Assembly (NCBI GenBank): GCA_013336165.1
Contig: JAAXUF010000017.1
Location: 1 to 32,620, forward strand
Length of the DNA: 32,620 nt
Reading direction: 5' to 3'
From: Coriobacteriia bacterium
GTDB taxonomy: Bacteria > Actinomycetota > Coriobacteriia > Anaerosomatales > JAAXUF01
The notes under the pieces: generated by a model
The model's database searches: none
Told to the model about the DNA's origin: nothing
The model's input: only the letters and a program-made list of their open reading frames with translations
Program-made: the position numbers and the translations under genes
Part shown: in pieces, positions 8,204-15,865 of the stretch
Position numbering within the stretch: the stretch's first letter is position 1
How the letters are laid out: the number at the start of each line of letters is the position of its first letter

Positions 8204-8209
8204 TCCGAC

Positions 8210-8447
8210 GCTAACTGAATAACGAATACCGCTTACAAGTGGAATTCGGGGTCTTTGAGGCCCTGCGGTTCCCACCTTTCGGCGCCACGTGCAGCTGTCT
8301 GGTCGATGCGATCCATATCCGAGGGCCCGTACACCGGGCGAATCCTCGGGCTGCATCTCCCGTCAGCCTTGCCAAGGGCGACGGGAGTTTTGTTTTGTGA
8401 TCAACGTAGGCCCTAGCAGGGACCGGACACACGGAGGTGAGCTGCCT
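8210..8447 (+). ncRNA. Structured infC leader with attenuator
   Basis: No gene lies here. The leader contains a two-part helix (CCGAGG 8319-8324 with CCTCGG 8344-8349; GCCCG 8325-8329 with CGGGC 8335-8339) just before an intrinsic terminator at 8357-8396. A terminator between a promoter and its gene marks a transcription attenuator. In Bacillus the same operon is controlled by L20 binding to such a leader; that the same ligand works here is inference, and I did not find a clear match to the L20-leader consensus. Confidence 0.6.
8357..8396 (+). terminator. Leader terminator upstream of infC
   Basis: CTCCCGTC (8357-8364) pairs with GACGGGAG (8380-8387), extended by an inner GCC/GGC after a single bulged A, and is followed directly by TTTTGTTTT (8388-8396). 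This is a textbook intrinsic terminator placed about 50 nt before the infC start, hence an attenuator rather than an operon end. Confidence 0.85.
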
Positions 8448-9041
8448 ATCAGCAGCAGCAGCACGGAACCAAGGATCAACGAACGCATCCGTGTGCCGCG
8501 ATGCCGTCTCATCGGCGTCGATGGCAGTCAGCTTGGCATCTTCGCTATGCAGGACGCTCAGCGCATCGCCGAGGATCAGGACCTGGACCTCGTCGAGATC
8601 GCGCCGCTGGCCGATCCCCCGGTCTGCCGCATCATGGACTACGGCAAGTTTAAGTACGAGCAGATCCAGAAGGAGAAGCTCGCACGAAAGCACCAGACAA
8701 AGATCGAGATCAAGGAAATCAAGTTTCGCCCCAAGATTGACAAGCACGACTACGAGACCAAGAAGAAGCACGTGGTGCGATTCCTGGATTCGGGCGCCAA
8801 GGTCAAGATCACGATCATGTTCCGTGGTCGAGAGATGTCGCATCCCGAACTCGGTCTTAACATTCTTGAGAAACTCGCAGCCGATCTCGGCGAGACGGCC
8901 ATTGTGGAAACTTCCCCCAAGCTGGAGGGGCGCAACATGCACATGCTCCTTACTCCGGCTCGGAAAAAGGAAGGCAAGGAAGGCGCGACCGACACCGATA
9001 TCGACGCAGGGGACGATTCGTCTCCGGCTGACGAGAATTAG
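8448..9041 (+). CDS. infC: Translation initiation factor IF-3
   Basis: The 197-residue protein binds the 30S subunit and checks start-codon pairing. The N-domain ([17 protein letters not shown], then [20 protein letters not shown]) and C-domain ([31 protein letters not shown]) are intact. A charged tail (KKEGKEG to the end) is common in actinobacteria. The start is placed at ATC 8448-8450: GGAGGTGA (8433-8440) lies 7 nt before it, no ATG, GTG or TTG is near, and actinobacterial IF3 proteins often begin ISxEPRIN. IF3 discriminates against such starts, so a non-AUG codon gives negative autoregulation, as known for infC of E. coli. A GTG at 8397 is in frame but lies at the end of the terminator T-run. 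Confidence 0.95.
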   Translation: MSSSSTEPRINERIRVPRCRLIGVDGSQLGIFAMQDAQRIAEDQDLDLVEIAPLADPPVCRIMDYGKFKYEQIQKEKLARKHQTKIEIKEIKFRPKIDKHDYETKKKHVVRFLDSGAKVKITIMFRGREMSHPELGLNILEKLAADLGETAIVETSPKLEGRNMHMLLTPARKKEGKEGATDTDIDAGDDSSPADEN

Positions 9042-9055
9042 GAGGAAGGGCAGAC

Positions 9056-9253
9056 ATGCCGAAAATGAAGACCCACAAAGGGACCGCCAAGCGGTTCCGG
9101 GTGACCGGTACCGGGAAGATCGTTCGGGGCAAGGCATTCAAGAGCCACATCCTCGAGAAGAAGTCGCCCAAGCGCAAGCGTGGCTTCCGTCAGGAGACCA
9201 TCGTCTCGCAGGCCGACACGAACGTGATCAAGAAGGGCCTCGGGATAGGCTAG
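9056..9253 (+). CDS. rpmI: 50S ribosomal protein L35
   Basis: The 65-residue basic protein reads [20 protein letters not shown] at its start and [15 protein letters not shown] in the middle, the normal L35 pattern and length. It is a structural protein of the large subunit. An AGGAGGAAGGG stretch beginning in the infC stop region provides a strong ribosome-binding site 14 nt after infC, so it is cotranscribed and perhaps coupled with it. Confidence 0.97.
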   Translation: MPKMKTHKGTAKRFRVTGTGKIVRGKAFKSHILEKKSPKRKRGFRQETIVSQADTNVIKKGLGIG

Positions 9254-9311
9254 TCGCCTCCCTGCCCACAGTTCTTTCTTATTCTTTGAAGACTCGAGGA
9301 GTGATCTACCG

Positions 9312-9671
9312 ATGCCACGCGTAAAACGCTCAATGACGGCCAAGAAGAAGCGCCGCACAGTTCTTGGCCGCGCACAGGGTTACTACGGAAACAAGAGTCG
9401 CAGTTACCGCGCTGCCAAAGAGCAGACTCAGCACTCAATGCAATACGCCTATCGTGACCGCCGCAACAAGAAGCGTGAGATCCGGCGCCTGTGGATCACC
9501 CGCATCAATGCCGCGGCCCGCATCAACGGGCTGTCGTACTCGGTGTTCATGAACGGGCTCAAGAAGGCCGCGATCACTCTTGACCGCAAGGTCCTCTCGG
9601 ACATGGCGATCACGGATGCGGCTTCGTTTGCCAAGCTGGTGGAGTTGGCCAAGCAGGCGCACGCAGCCTAG
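9312..9671 (+). CDS. rplT: 50S ribosomal protein L20
   Basis: The 119-residue protein has the L20 sequence throughout ([56 protein letters not shown]). L20 binds 23S rRNA early in large-subunit assembly and in several bacteria also binds the leader of its own operon to repress it. It is the last gene of infC-rpmI-rplT, 58 nt after rpmI, with GAGGAGTGA about 9 nt before the ATG. A strong terminator follows. Confidence 0.97.
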   Translation: MPRVKRSMTAKKKRRTVLGRAQGYYGNKSRSYRAAKEQTQHSMQYAYRDRRNKKREIRRLWITRINAAARINGLSYSVFMNGLKKAAITLDRKVLSDMAITDAASFAKLVELAKQAHAA

Positions 9672-9699
9672 GCTTTCGCCAGAGCATAGAGACGCAATT

Positions 9700-9735
9700 C
9701 CGATGACCCCCTCAGCGAGGGGGTCATCGGCGTTT
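9700..9735 (+). terminator. Terminator of the infC-rpmI-rplT operon
   Basis: CCGATGACCCCC (9700-9711) and GGGGGTCATCGG (9719-9730) form a perfect 12-bp stem with a 7-nt loop, followed by cgTTTCTTC. It lies 28 nt after rplT and isolates the next two genes. Confidence 0.88.
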
Positions 9736-9884
9736 CTTCGGGCGAGTCATCAGCGCGCAAGGCTTTCGGTAAACCTTCCGAAAGGCTGTTGTCGGACAGT
9801 GGGCGTGGGCGGCTTGGCGCCAGCCGGCCACAAACACTATCCACGCCGTTTCCCCTCGGCGGCACACCTCTTCGAGGAGGAACC

Positions 9885-10370
9885 ATGCTAAGAAAGATAC
9901 TGTTGACGGCATTGGGCGCGATCTCGGCCCTTGCGATCGGTTCGGCGGGAGCCTACTTCACGACACAGGTCCAGGTGCCCGATAGCGTGATACGTGCCGG
10001 CTCGGTGGCGATCTCGACACTGCCTACTGCAACGCCGCTCGCGATCGACGCGCTGGCGCCGGGGGCGACCGTGGCGCGGACGATGTCGATCTACAACGAC
10101 GGCTCGCTGCCGTGTGACGTCATAGTGACAGCGTCGAAGAAGGCGGGAATCACGGAGTTCTATGCTGCTCTGACGGCGCAGGTGTCGTGCGCGGGGACGC
10201 AGCTCTATTCCGGGCCGCTTTCTGCGATGAGCACGACTGCTCTGCGCCTGTCGCCGGGCGCCAGCTGCGAATACGTCTTCGAGATCGGCCTTCCGGCGTC
10301 GGCCACGAATTCGTTGGCTGAAGACTATGTGAAGCTCTCGCTGTACGTGGACGCCGAACAGGCGCACTGA
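9885..10370 (+). CDS. Secreted TasA/camelysin-like protein
   Basis: The 161-residue product begins with a signal peptide (MLRKILLTALGAISALAIGS) that runs into AGAYFTTQVQ, the pattern of SipW-dependent signals in which an A-x-A-Y-F segment marks the junction. The rest is a single beta-rich domain with a repeated strand pattern (VARTMSIYNDGSLPCDVIV, YVKLSLYVD) and three cysteines (77, 102, 128). TasA and camelysin homologues form extracellular fibres or surface proteins. The start at 9885 is chosen for GGAGG 5 nt upstream. The stop overlaps the start of the signal peptidase gene by one base, which strongly ties the two. Family similarity is by pattern, not by close match, so the fibre role is inference. 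Confidence 0.7.
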   Translation: MLRKILLTALGAISALAIGSAGAYFTTQVQVPDSVIRAGSVAISTLPTATPLAIDALAPGATVARTMSIYNDGSLPCDVIVTASKKAGITEFYAALTAQVSCAGTQLYSGPLSAMSTTALRLSPGASCEYVFEIGLPASATNSLAEDYVKLSLYVDAEQAH

Positions 10371-10762
10371 TGCAGCAGAGACTTCAGGGCAATCTTGCAT
10401 CGGCTGCGGGCATCGCGCTTGTCGGTCTGCTTGTCTGGCTGGCTCTCTGCGTGTGGCTTCCGGTGCGGGCAAGTGGCGCATCGATGAGTCCGGCGCTGGT
10501 GCCGGGCGATATCGCGATCGTTTACCGCCACGCCCCTGTGCTGAATGGCGACATCGCGCTTATTGAGTTGGCGGGTCAGCCGCGGTTCCTGCATCGCGTA
10601 GTGTGTGTTTCGCCGGATGGAACCGTTCAGACGAAAGGGGATGCAAATCCCATTGCGGATCGGGCCAGTTCGCCGGGTTGGGCCGTCAGTGGTCGTGTCG
10701 TGGCCGTGATACCGGTAGGTGCGTGGATACAAAGCTGGCGGCAAAGGGCACGTGTACGCTAG
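10370..10762 (+). CDS. Signal peptidase I, SipW-like (ER type)
   Basis: The 130-residue enzyme has one N-terminal membrane span (about residues 11-32) and the catalytic motifs of the Ser/His class: SGASMSP with Ser38, FLHRVV with His75 where bacterial type enzymes have Lys, and TKGDAN with Asp91. Such SipW-type peptidases cleave exported TasA-like proteins at the outer face of the membrane. There is no obvious second membrane span at the C-terminus, so it is shorter than Bacillus SipW. Its ATG shares one base with the stop of the TasA-like gene (TGATG), implying coupled translation. The pairing suggests that the upstream protein is its dedicated substrate. Confidence 0.85.
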   Translation: MQQRLQGNLASAAGIALVGLLVWLALCVWLPVRASGASMSPALVPGDIAIVYRHAPVLNGDIALIELAGQPRFLHRVVCVSPDGTVQTKGDANPIADRASSPGWAVSGRVVAVIPVGAWIQSWRQRARVR

Positions 10763-10779
10763 GATGACACCACATCGAG

Positions 10780-11120
10780 AATAGTGACGGCAATGACGGA
10801 GACGGCGCTGCGCTTATTGAGTCGTACGACCAGGGAACGGCCTCTTGACTGGAAGGGCCCCACGGACGGCGCGCAACGGTTCACTCCAACAGCCGCGATC
10901 TGAACAGCACACCTGTGTGCGCAGTAGGAAAGCCGGAATCTCCGATATCGGATCGCATGGGTGAGAGGCCCGTGGATGCTGCAGCGCGAGTATGCGTTGC
11001 CGGAGAGGACTCGTTGCTTCGGCGGCGGTCAACCGAGGTGGTACCGCGGGGGTCTCGTCCCTCGTCCTTGGGCGTAGGAACGCTCAACGACGGGAAGACG
11101 GGACTCCCGCTACATTTTGC
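10780..11120 (+). ncRNA. Phenylalanine T-box riboswitch upstream of pheST
   Basis: The T-box core AGGTGGTACCGCGG is at 11035-11049. UGGU (11039-11042) would pair with a tRNA ending A-CCA. The antiterminator forms from GCGGT (11025-11029) and ACCGC (11043-11047). Stem I is visible: CGGC (10788-10791) with GCCG (10892-10895), GGAG with CTCC above it, a distal loop holding CTGGAAGG, and a specifier loop AACGGTTCA in which TTC (10880-10882) is followed by A. TTC is a Phe codon and pheS follows. Uncharged tRNA-Phe should favour antitermination. A TAGGAT at 10760-10765 may be the -10, without a clear -35. Confidence 0.92.
11046..11118 (+). terminator. T-box terminator hairpin
   Basis: GCGGGG (11046-11051) through GTCTCGTC (11052-11059) pairs back with GACGGGAC and TCCCGC ending at 11110. 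The stem continues inward to TTGGGCGT / ACGCTCAA around an AGGA loop. The T-run is interrupted (TACATTTT, 11111-11118). The 5' arm uses GC of the T-box ACCGC, so this hairpin and the antiterminator exclude each other. Confidence 0.8.
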
Positions 11121-11155
11121 ACGGGACCACGAGAGCGAAAGGTGCGAAACGCGAT

Positions 11156-12217
11156 ATGGGCATCACCGACGATTTGATGCGCCTCAAGGAAGAAGGGGTC
11201 TCGGCCGCCTCGGCCGCCGCCGATCTCGAAACGCTCGACGCCACGCGGGTCGAACTCCTCGGCAAAAAGGGATCGCTCACGGCCGTCCTTCGCGGACTGG
11301 GGACGCTGCCTTTGGAGGAGCGCCCGCTTGCGGGCAAGGTCGCCAATGAAGTACGCGTGGCGCTGGAGGGTGCGATTGAGGCTCGGCACGCCGATCTTTC
11401 CGCAGCTCAACTCGAAGCCCGCATTCTTGCAGGCGCAGTCGACGTGACACTTCCCGGGCGGGGGAGACCCATCGGCAGCCGTCACTTGATCGAGCAGATC
11501 ACCGCCGAGGTGATCGATGTGCTCCTCGGGCTGGGCTACAAGATTGCCGAAGGCCCCGAAGTCGAACTCGACTACTACAACTTCACCGCACTCAACACGC
11601 CGCCCGACCACCCGGCTCGCAGCCTGCAGGACACGTTCTATGTGCGCGACCTGTCGGGCGATAAGGCCGCAGTTGAGAGCGAGAGCGACGTACTGCTGCG
11701 CACGCAGACCAGCCCGGTGCAGGTTCGTGTCATGGAAAGCCAAGAGCCCCCGATCTATATTCTCGCGCCGGGACGGGTGTATCGCCGAGACATTGCAGAC
11801 CCCAGTCACCTGCCGCAATTCAATCAGATTGAGGGCCTCGTGGTGGACAAGGGCATCACATTTGGCGATCTCAAGGGCACGCTTGACCACATCTGCAAGG
11901 CGATCTTCGGCCCGGACAGGCGCACGCGTTTTCGCCCGCACTTCTTCCCGTTCACCGAGCCTTCGGCCGAGGTGGACGTCTCATGCGGAATCTGTGAAGG
12001 CGCGGGGTGCCGTTTCTGCAAAGGAACCGGCTGGCTTGAGATTCTCGGGTGCGGCATGGTCGACCCGAACGTCTTTGCGTATGTGGGCATCGACCCGGAG
12101 GTCTACACCGGGTTTGCTTTCGGCATGGGTGTCGAGCGTATCGCGGCACTCAAGTACAACATTCCGGACCTGCGCTTGCTGCTGGAAGGCGACATGCGCT
12201 TTCTGCGCCAGTTCTAA
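11156..12217 (+). CDS. pheS: Phenylalanyl-tRNA synthetase alpha subunit
   Basis: The 353-residue class II subunit holds the active site of the alpha2-beta2 enzyme that charges tRNA-Phe. An N-terminal helical arm (RVELLGKKGSLTAVLRGLG) is followed by the catalytic domain: RPIGSRHLIEQ, motif 2 around GRVYRRDIADPSHLPQFNQ, a cysteine cluster (CGICEGAGCRFCKGTGW) found in many PheS proteins, and motif 3 GFAFGMGVERIAALKY. The start at 11156 fits the usual N-terminal length; AAAGGTG lies 11 nt upstream, slightly far. It follows the T-box directly and lies 37 nt before pheT, so both subunits are under the same tRNA-sensing control. Confidence 0.97.
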   Translation: MGITDDLMRLKEEGVSAASAAADLETLDATRVELLGKKGSLTAVLRGLGTLPLEERPLAGKVANEVRVALEGAIEARHADLSAAQLEARILAGAVDVTLPGRGRPIGSRHLIEQITAEVIDVLLGLGYKIAEGPEVELDYYNFTALNTPPDHPARSLQDTFYVRDLSGDKAAVESESDVLLRTQTSPVQVRVMESQEPPIYILAPGRVYRRDIADPSHLPQFNQIEGLVVDKGITFGDLKGTLDHICKAIFGPDRRTRFRPHFFPFTEPSAEVDVSCGICEGAGCRFCKGTGWLEILGCGMVDPNVFAYVGIDPEVYTGFAFGMGVERIAALKYNIPDLRLLLEGDMRFLRQF

Positions 12218-12254
12218 CCTCTACGTACAAAGACGCGAAAGGACTGAAACGGAC

Positions 12255-14690
12255 ATGCTCGTTTCGTTGAAATGGCTCAGAGAGCTTGTCGATGTGCCGA
12301 TCGACATCAAGGAGTTCGTCGACCGGCTCGATCTGACCGGAACGGCCGTGGAGGCCGTGCACCACACCGGCGCCGCGCTTAAGGGCGTCGTCGTGGGCCG
12401 GATTCTGGCGAAGGAACGTCATCCGGAGGCCGATCGGCTCTGGGTGACAACGATCGATGTTGGAGATGCCGAACCGCTGACAATCGTGTGCGGTGCGCAG
12501 AATTTCGAGGCAGGCGACAAGGTTCCCGTCGCACTTGTAGGCGCCACGCTGCCTAATGGTCTGACGATCAAGAAGTCGAAGCTACGGGGTGTTGCGAGCA
12601 ACGGCATGAACTGCTCGGCGGATGAGTTGGGACTCGGTGGCGCCCATGACGGGCTGCTGATTCTGCCGGCCGAGGCACCGGTCGGGCAATCGTTTGCCGC
12701 CTACAGGGGGCTTTCGGACGATGTCCTCGAGTTGGAAATCACTCCGAACAGACCCGATTGCCTGTCGGTGGCCGGGGTCGCACGCGAGGTCGGGGCAGTC
12801 TTGGACCATGGGGTGCGAATTCTCCCGTCCAAACCCGCCGAGTCCGGTGAACCGATCGCCGAGAGTGTCGCGGTGGCCATCGAGGACGCCGAGTTGTGCC
12901 CGCGGTATGCGGCCCGCCTGATTCGCGGAGTCAGAATAGGCTCCTCACCGGAGTGGCTTGTCGAACGTGTTGTTGCGGCGGGGGCCCGCCCGATCTCCAA
13001 TATCGTCGATATCACGAACTACGTCATGTTCGAGCTCGGCCATCCCCTTCATGCGTTTGATGCGGGGCTGCTCGCTCGTGACGCCGATGGACGGATCCGT
13101 ATCGGCGTTCGTCGAGCACAAGACGGCGAGACTCTCAAGACGCTGGACGGGGTTGAGCGCAGGCTCACCGCCGATTCGCTTCTGATAACCGATCCTTCGG
13201 GGCCGATCGCCCTCGCCGGGGTCATGGGCGGAGAGGCCACCGAGGTCAACGCCGGCACGGTAGACGTGCTCCTTGAGAGCGCATCGTTTGCCCCGGCATC
13301 CATATCCCGGACAAGCCGTCAGCTGGGACTCGTGTCCGAGGCGTCGATGCGGTTCGAGCGGGGAGTGGACCGCGCCGGCTGTATCGAGGCGCTCGATCGG
13401 GCCGCTGCCCTCATGGCCGAATATGCCGGCGGCACCGTCGCGCCGGGTGTGGTCGACGAGTATCCGCTGCCGGCGGTCCCGCGCCGCATATCGCTTCGCA
13501 TGTCGCAGGTGAACGGCATCCTTGGCGCCGAGATCGCCGCACAGGAGGCTGCCGCGATCCTTGGACGCCTGGGCTGTGTTGTCGCCGCGCCTGAAGAGGC
13601 TCTCGAGGACGCGGTCACGCTCGTCGTGGACGTTCCGACGTTTCGTCCCGATCTCGAGCGCGAAATCGACCTGATCGAGGAGATCTTGCGTGTCTTCGGG
13701 ATGGATCGCATCGAGGCCACACTTCCCGCAGGTCGCGGTCGAATCGGTGCGCTGACTCGCGAGCAGAGCTGGCGCGAGCGCGTTGGCGCGACGCTTCGGG
13801 CTTCGGGACTCAACGAGACGATGACGTACACGTTCGCCGACCCCGCCGATCCGGCCCGCATGCGGGAGACGTTGGCCGAGGACGAAGTCCAGGTTGAGTT
13901 GCACAACCCGATGTCGGCCGAGCAGTCCGTATTGCGACGTTCATTGCTTCCGGGTCTGTTGCGGGCGGTCTCCTACAACCAGCGTCGCGGAGTTGAAGAC
14001 GTGCACCTCTATGAGACGGGCACTGTCTTTCACACGTCGCTTGGGCGCAAACGGCCCAAGGAGCACGGTGTTGTAGCCGGAGTGCTGGCGGGGGCATGGC
14101 ACCGGCCGGCATGGAATGAGCCGGCAGTGGGCCTTGAGTTCTTCGACGGCAAAGGCGTAATTGAGGCTCTTCTGCGCGAACTCGGCCTGGCTCGTGTGGA
14201 GATGCGGGCTGCCGAGGTGCCGCACCTGCAGCCGGGACGTTCAGCAGAGGTCGTCATGGCAGGGGAGATCGTCGGGTGGCTCGGCGAGGTCCATCCTCTC
14301 GTCCTCGATTCTTTCGATACGCAAGGACCCGTGACGGCGTTCGAACTGAACCTCGCAGCGCTCCTGCGATCGGCGCAAGACGTCAAGCCTTTCAGCGAAG
14401 TGCCGCGCTACCCGGGCGTGGATCTCGATGTAGCCATCGTGGTTCCCGAAGACGTGACCGCACGCAAGATCGAAAAATCCATCGTCTCGGCGGGCGGAAA
14501 ACTACTCTACTCGGCTCGGCTTTTTGATGTGTATCGCGGCCCCGGCGTGGAGCCGGGCAAGAAATCGCTGGCGTTCGAACTCGTGTACCGCGCGCAAGAC
14601 AGGACGCTGACGGCAGAAGAAGTGGCGGCAAACCACGAACGCCTCGTGCGCAAAGTCTGTAGTGCGGTGGGTGGAGAACTGCGTGCCTGA
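12255..14690 (+). CDS. pheT: Phenylalanyl-tRNA synthetase beta subunit
   Basis: The 811-residue beta subunit contains, in order, an N-terminal segment MLVSLKWLRELVDVP, an EMAP/tRNA-binding domain (about 40-150), the B3/B4 editing domain, B5, the catalytic-like core, and a C-terminal FDX-ACB anticodon-binding domain (FSEVPRYPGVDLDVAIVVP to the end). It edits tyrosine mischarged to tRNA-Phe. The frame stays open far upstream into pheS, but only the ATG at 12255 gives the conserved N-terminus; AAAGGA lies 11 nt before it. It ends the T-box transcript unless reading continues into argC, 96 nt on. Confidence 0.97.
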   Translation: MLVSLKWLRELVDVPIDIKEFVDRLDLTGTAVEAVHHTGAALKGVVVGRILAKERHPEADRLWVTTIDVGDAEPLTIVCGAQNFEAGDKVPVALVGATLPNGLTIKKSKLRGVASNGMNCSADELGLGGAHDGLLILPAEAPVGQSFAAYRGLSDDVLELEITPNRPDCLSVAGVAREVGAVLDHGVRILPSKPAESGEPIAESVAVAIEDAELCPRYAARLIRGVRIGSSPEWLVERVVAAGARPISNIVDITNYVMFELGHPLHAFDAGLLARDADGRIRIGVRRAQDGETLKTLDGVERRLTADSLLITDPSGPIALAGVMGGEATEVNAGTVDVLLESASFAPASISRTSRQLGLVSEASMRFERGVDRAGCIEALDRAAALMAEYAGGTVAPGVVDEYPLPAVPRRISLRMSQVNGILGAEIAAQEAAAILGRLGCVVAAPEEALEDAVTLVVDVPTFRPDLEREIDLIEEILRVFGMDRIEATLPAGRGRIGALTREQSWRERVGATLRASGLNETMTYTFADPADPARMRETLAEDEVQVELHNPMSAEQSVLRRSLLPGLLRAVSYNQRRGVEDVHLYETGTVFHTSLGRKRPKEHGVVAGVLAGAWHRPAWNEPAVGLEFFDGKGVIEALLRELGLARVEMRAAEVPHLQPGRSAEVVMAGEIVGWLGEVHPLVLDSFDTQGPVTAFELNLAALLRSAQDVKPFSEVPRYPGVDLDVAIVVPEDVTARKIEKSIVSAGGKLLYSARLFDVYRGPGVEPGKKSLAFELVYRAQDRTLTAEEVAANHERLVRKVCSAVGGELRA

Positions 14691-14721
14691 GTGCCTATTG
14701 TGAACTATTTGCGGATAAAGT

Positions 14722-14755
14722 AGATATCCTATTCAGTTAATGTGTATACTTATGC
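14722..14755 (+). promoter_or_regulatory. Putative promoter/operator of the arginine operon
   Basis: An A+T-rich patch in otherwise G+C-rich DNA lies between pheT and argC. TATACT (14745-14750) is a good -10, but no clear -35 is seen at 16-18 bp. The -10 overlaps an imperfect dyad centred on GTATAC (aaTGTGTATACTTATG), and ATTCA at 14731-14735 resembles half an ARG box. It is a plausible ArgR target; the match to known ARG consensus is weak. Confidence 0.4.
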
Positions 14756-14786
14756 CGTACCAACCAGATTGGACGGTGAAAGTCCC

Positions 14787-15830
14787 ATGCTCAACGTTGC
14801 TGTCGTAGGCGCTGCGGGATACTCGGGGATTGAGGCCGTGCGCCTCGTCTTAGGGCATCCGCGCATGCGTCTCGTATGTGCGACCTCTGCAAACGATGCC
14901 CGGAAACCGATTGCGAACGTCTACCCGGCGCTCGCAGGTCTGACCGATGTGGTGTTCAGTGCTCCTGATGCCGAGATGATCGCAGCCGTTGCCGATGTGG
15001 CGTTTCTCGCGGTGCCGCACACGGCGGCGCTTGCTCTCGTACCGACATTGCTTGCTGCAGGCACCACAGTGATCGATCTTTCCGCCGACTTCCGGCTGAA
15101 GGACCCTCTGGTGTACGAAGCTTGGTACGGGGTGCTGCATACCGCTCCGGAACTGCTGGCCGAGGCCGTGTTCGGTCTGCCGGAACTCGATCGCAGTCGG
15201 CTCGCAGGCGCGCGGCTTGTGGCATGCCCGGGCTGCTATCCGACTGCCACCGTGCTTGCGGCGCTTCCGGCACTGGAGTCGGGCATCGCCCTCGGCGGTT
15301 CTCGGATCATGGTCGACGCAAAGTCCGGCGTTTCGGGAGCCGGCCGCACGCCTACCGCGGCTGCACACTTCGTCTCGGCCAATGAGGCAGTCCTGCCATA
15401 TAAGGTGGGGACTCATCGGCACACGCCTGAGATCATCCAGACGCTGAGTGAGGTCACCGGGGCTCCGATATCTCTCACCTTTGTTCCGCATCTTGTGCCC
15501 ATGACGCGTGGGTTGCTCTCGACCGTCTACCTCGAAGTCGAGGAGAACTTCACGACGTCAGAGGCGGTCGACCTCTACCGTGGGCGCTACCACAAGGAGC
15601 CATTCGTGCACGTCCACGATGCAGGCGGCATGCCATCAACCGCCGAGGTTCGCGGCACCAACCGCGCCTCGATCGGCGTTGCCGTGGACGAGAGCACACA
15701 CACACTTGTGGCAGTCTGCGCAATCGACAACCTGGGCAAAGGCGCGGCCGGTCAGGCCATCCAGTGCGCAAACGCCGTCTTCGGGTACCCGGAGACCGAG
15801 GGGTTCGAGCGACCTGCACCCGTGGTCTAA
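14787..15830 (+). CDS. argC: N-acetyl-gamma-glutamyl-phosphate reductase
   Basis: This 347-residue NADP-dependent enzyme reduces N-acetylglutamyl phosphate to the semialdehyde, the third step of ornithine synthesis. The Rossmann start VAVVGAAGYSGIEAVRL, the catalytic cysteine motif CPGCYPTA (Cys150) and the substrate region GVSGAGRTPT are all present. The start at 14787 is preferred over one 45 nt upstream because GGTGA lies 7 nt before it and MLNVAVVGAAGYSG is the usual N-terminus; the upstream ATG would fall within the -10 region. First gene of argCJBDFRGH; argJ starts 35 nt on. Confidence 0.96.
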   Translation: MLNVAVVGAAGYSGIEAVRLVLGHPRMRLVCATSANDARKPIANVYPALAGLTDVVFSAPDAEMIAAVADVAFLAVPHTAALALVPTLLAAGTTVIDLSADFRLKDPLVYEAWYGVLHTAPELLAEAVFGLPELDRSRLAGARLVACPGCYPTATVLAALPALESGIALGGSRIMVDAKSGVSGAGRTPTAAAHFVSANEAVLPYKVGTHRHTPEIIQTLSEVTGAPISLTFVPHLVPMTRGLLSTVYLEVEENFTTSEAVDLYRGRYHKEPFVHVHDAGGMPSTAEVRGTNRASIGVAVDESTHTLVAVCAIDNLGKGAAGQAIQCANAVFGYPETEGFERPAPVV

Positions 15831-15865
15831 GCGCTAGTTCGTCAGCTGTTCTTTTCGGAGGTAGC

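Noticed and set aside
8289-8447. Upstream ATG for infC
   Set aside because: A start at 8289 would translate the leader hairpins and terminator and has no counterpart in IF3 proteins.
9736-9884. Possible cyclic-di-GMP-type riboswitch before the TasA-like gene
   Set aside because: CTTTCGG taaacctt CCGAAAG looked suggestive, but the conserved core of that riboswitch is absent; only simple hairpins are seen.
11517-12254. N-terminal extension of the pheT frame into pheS
   Set aside because: The extension is the shadow of pheS in another frame; the conserved PheT N-terminus starts at 12255.
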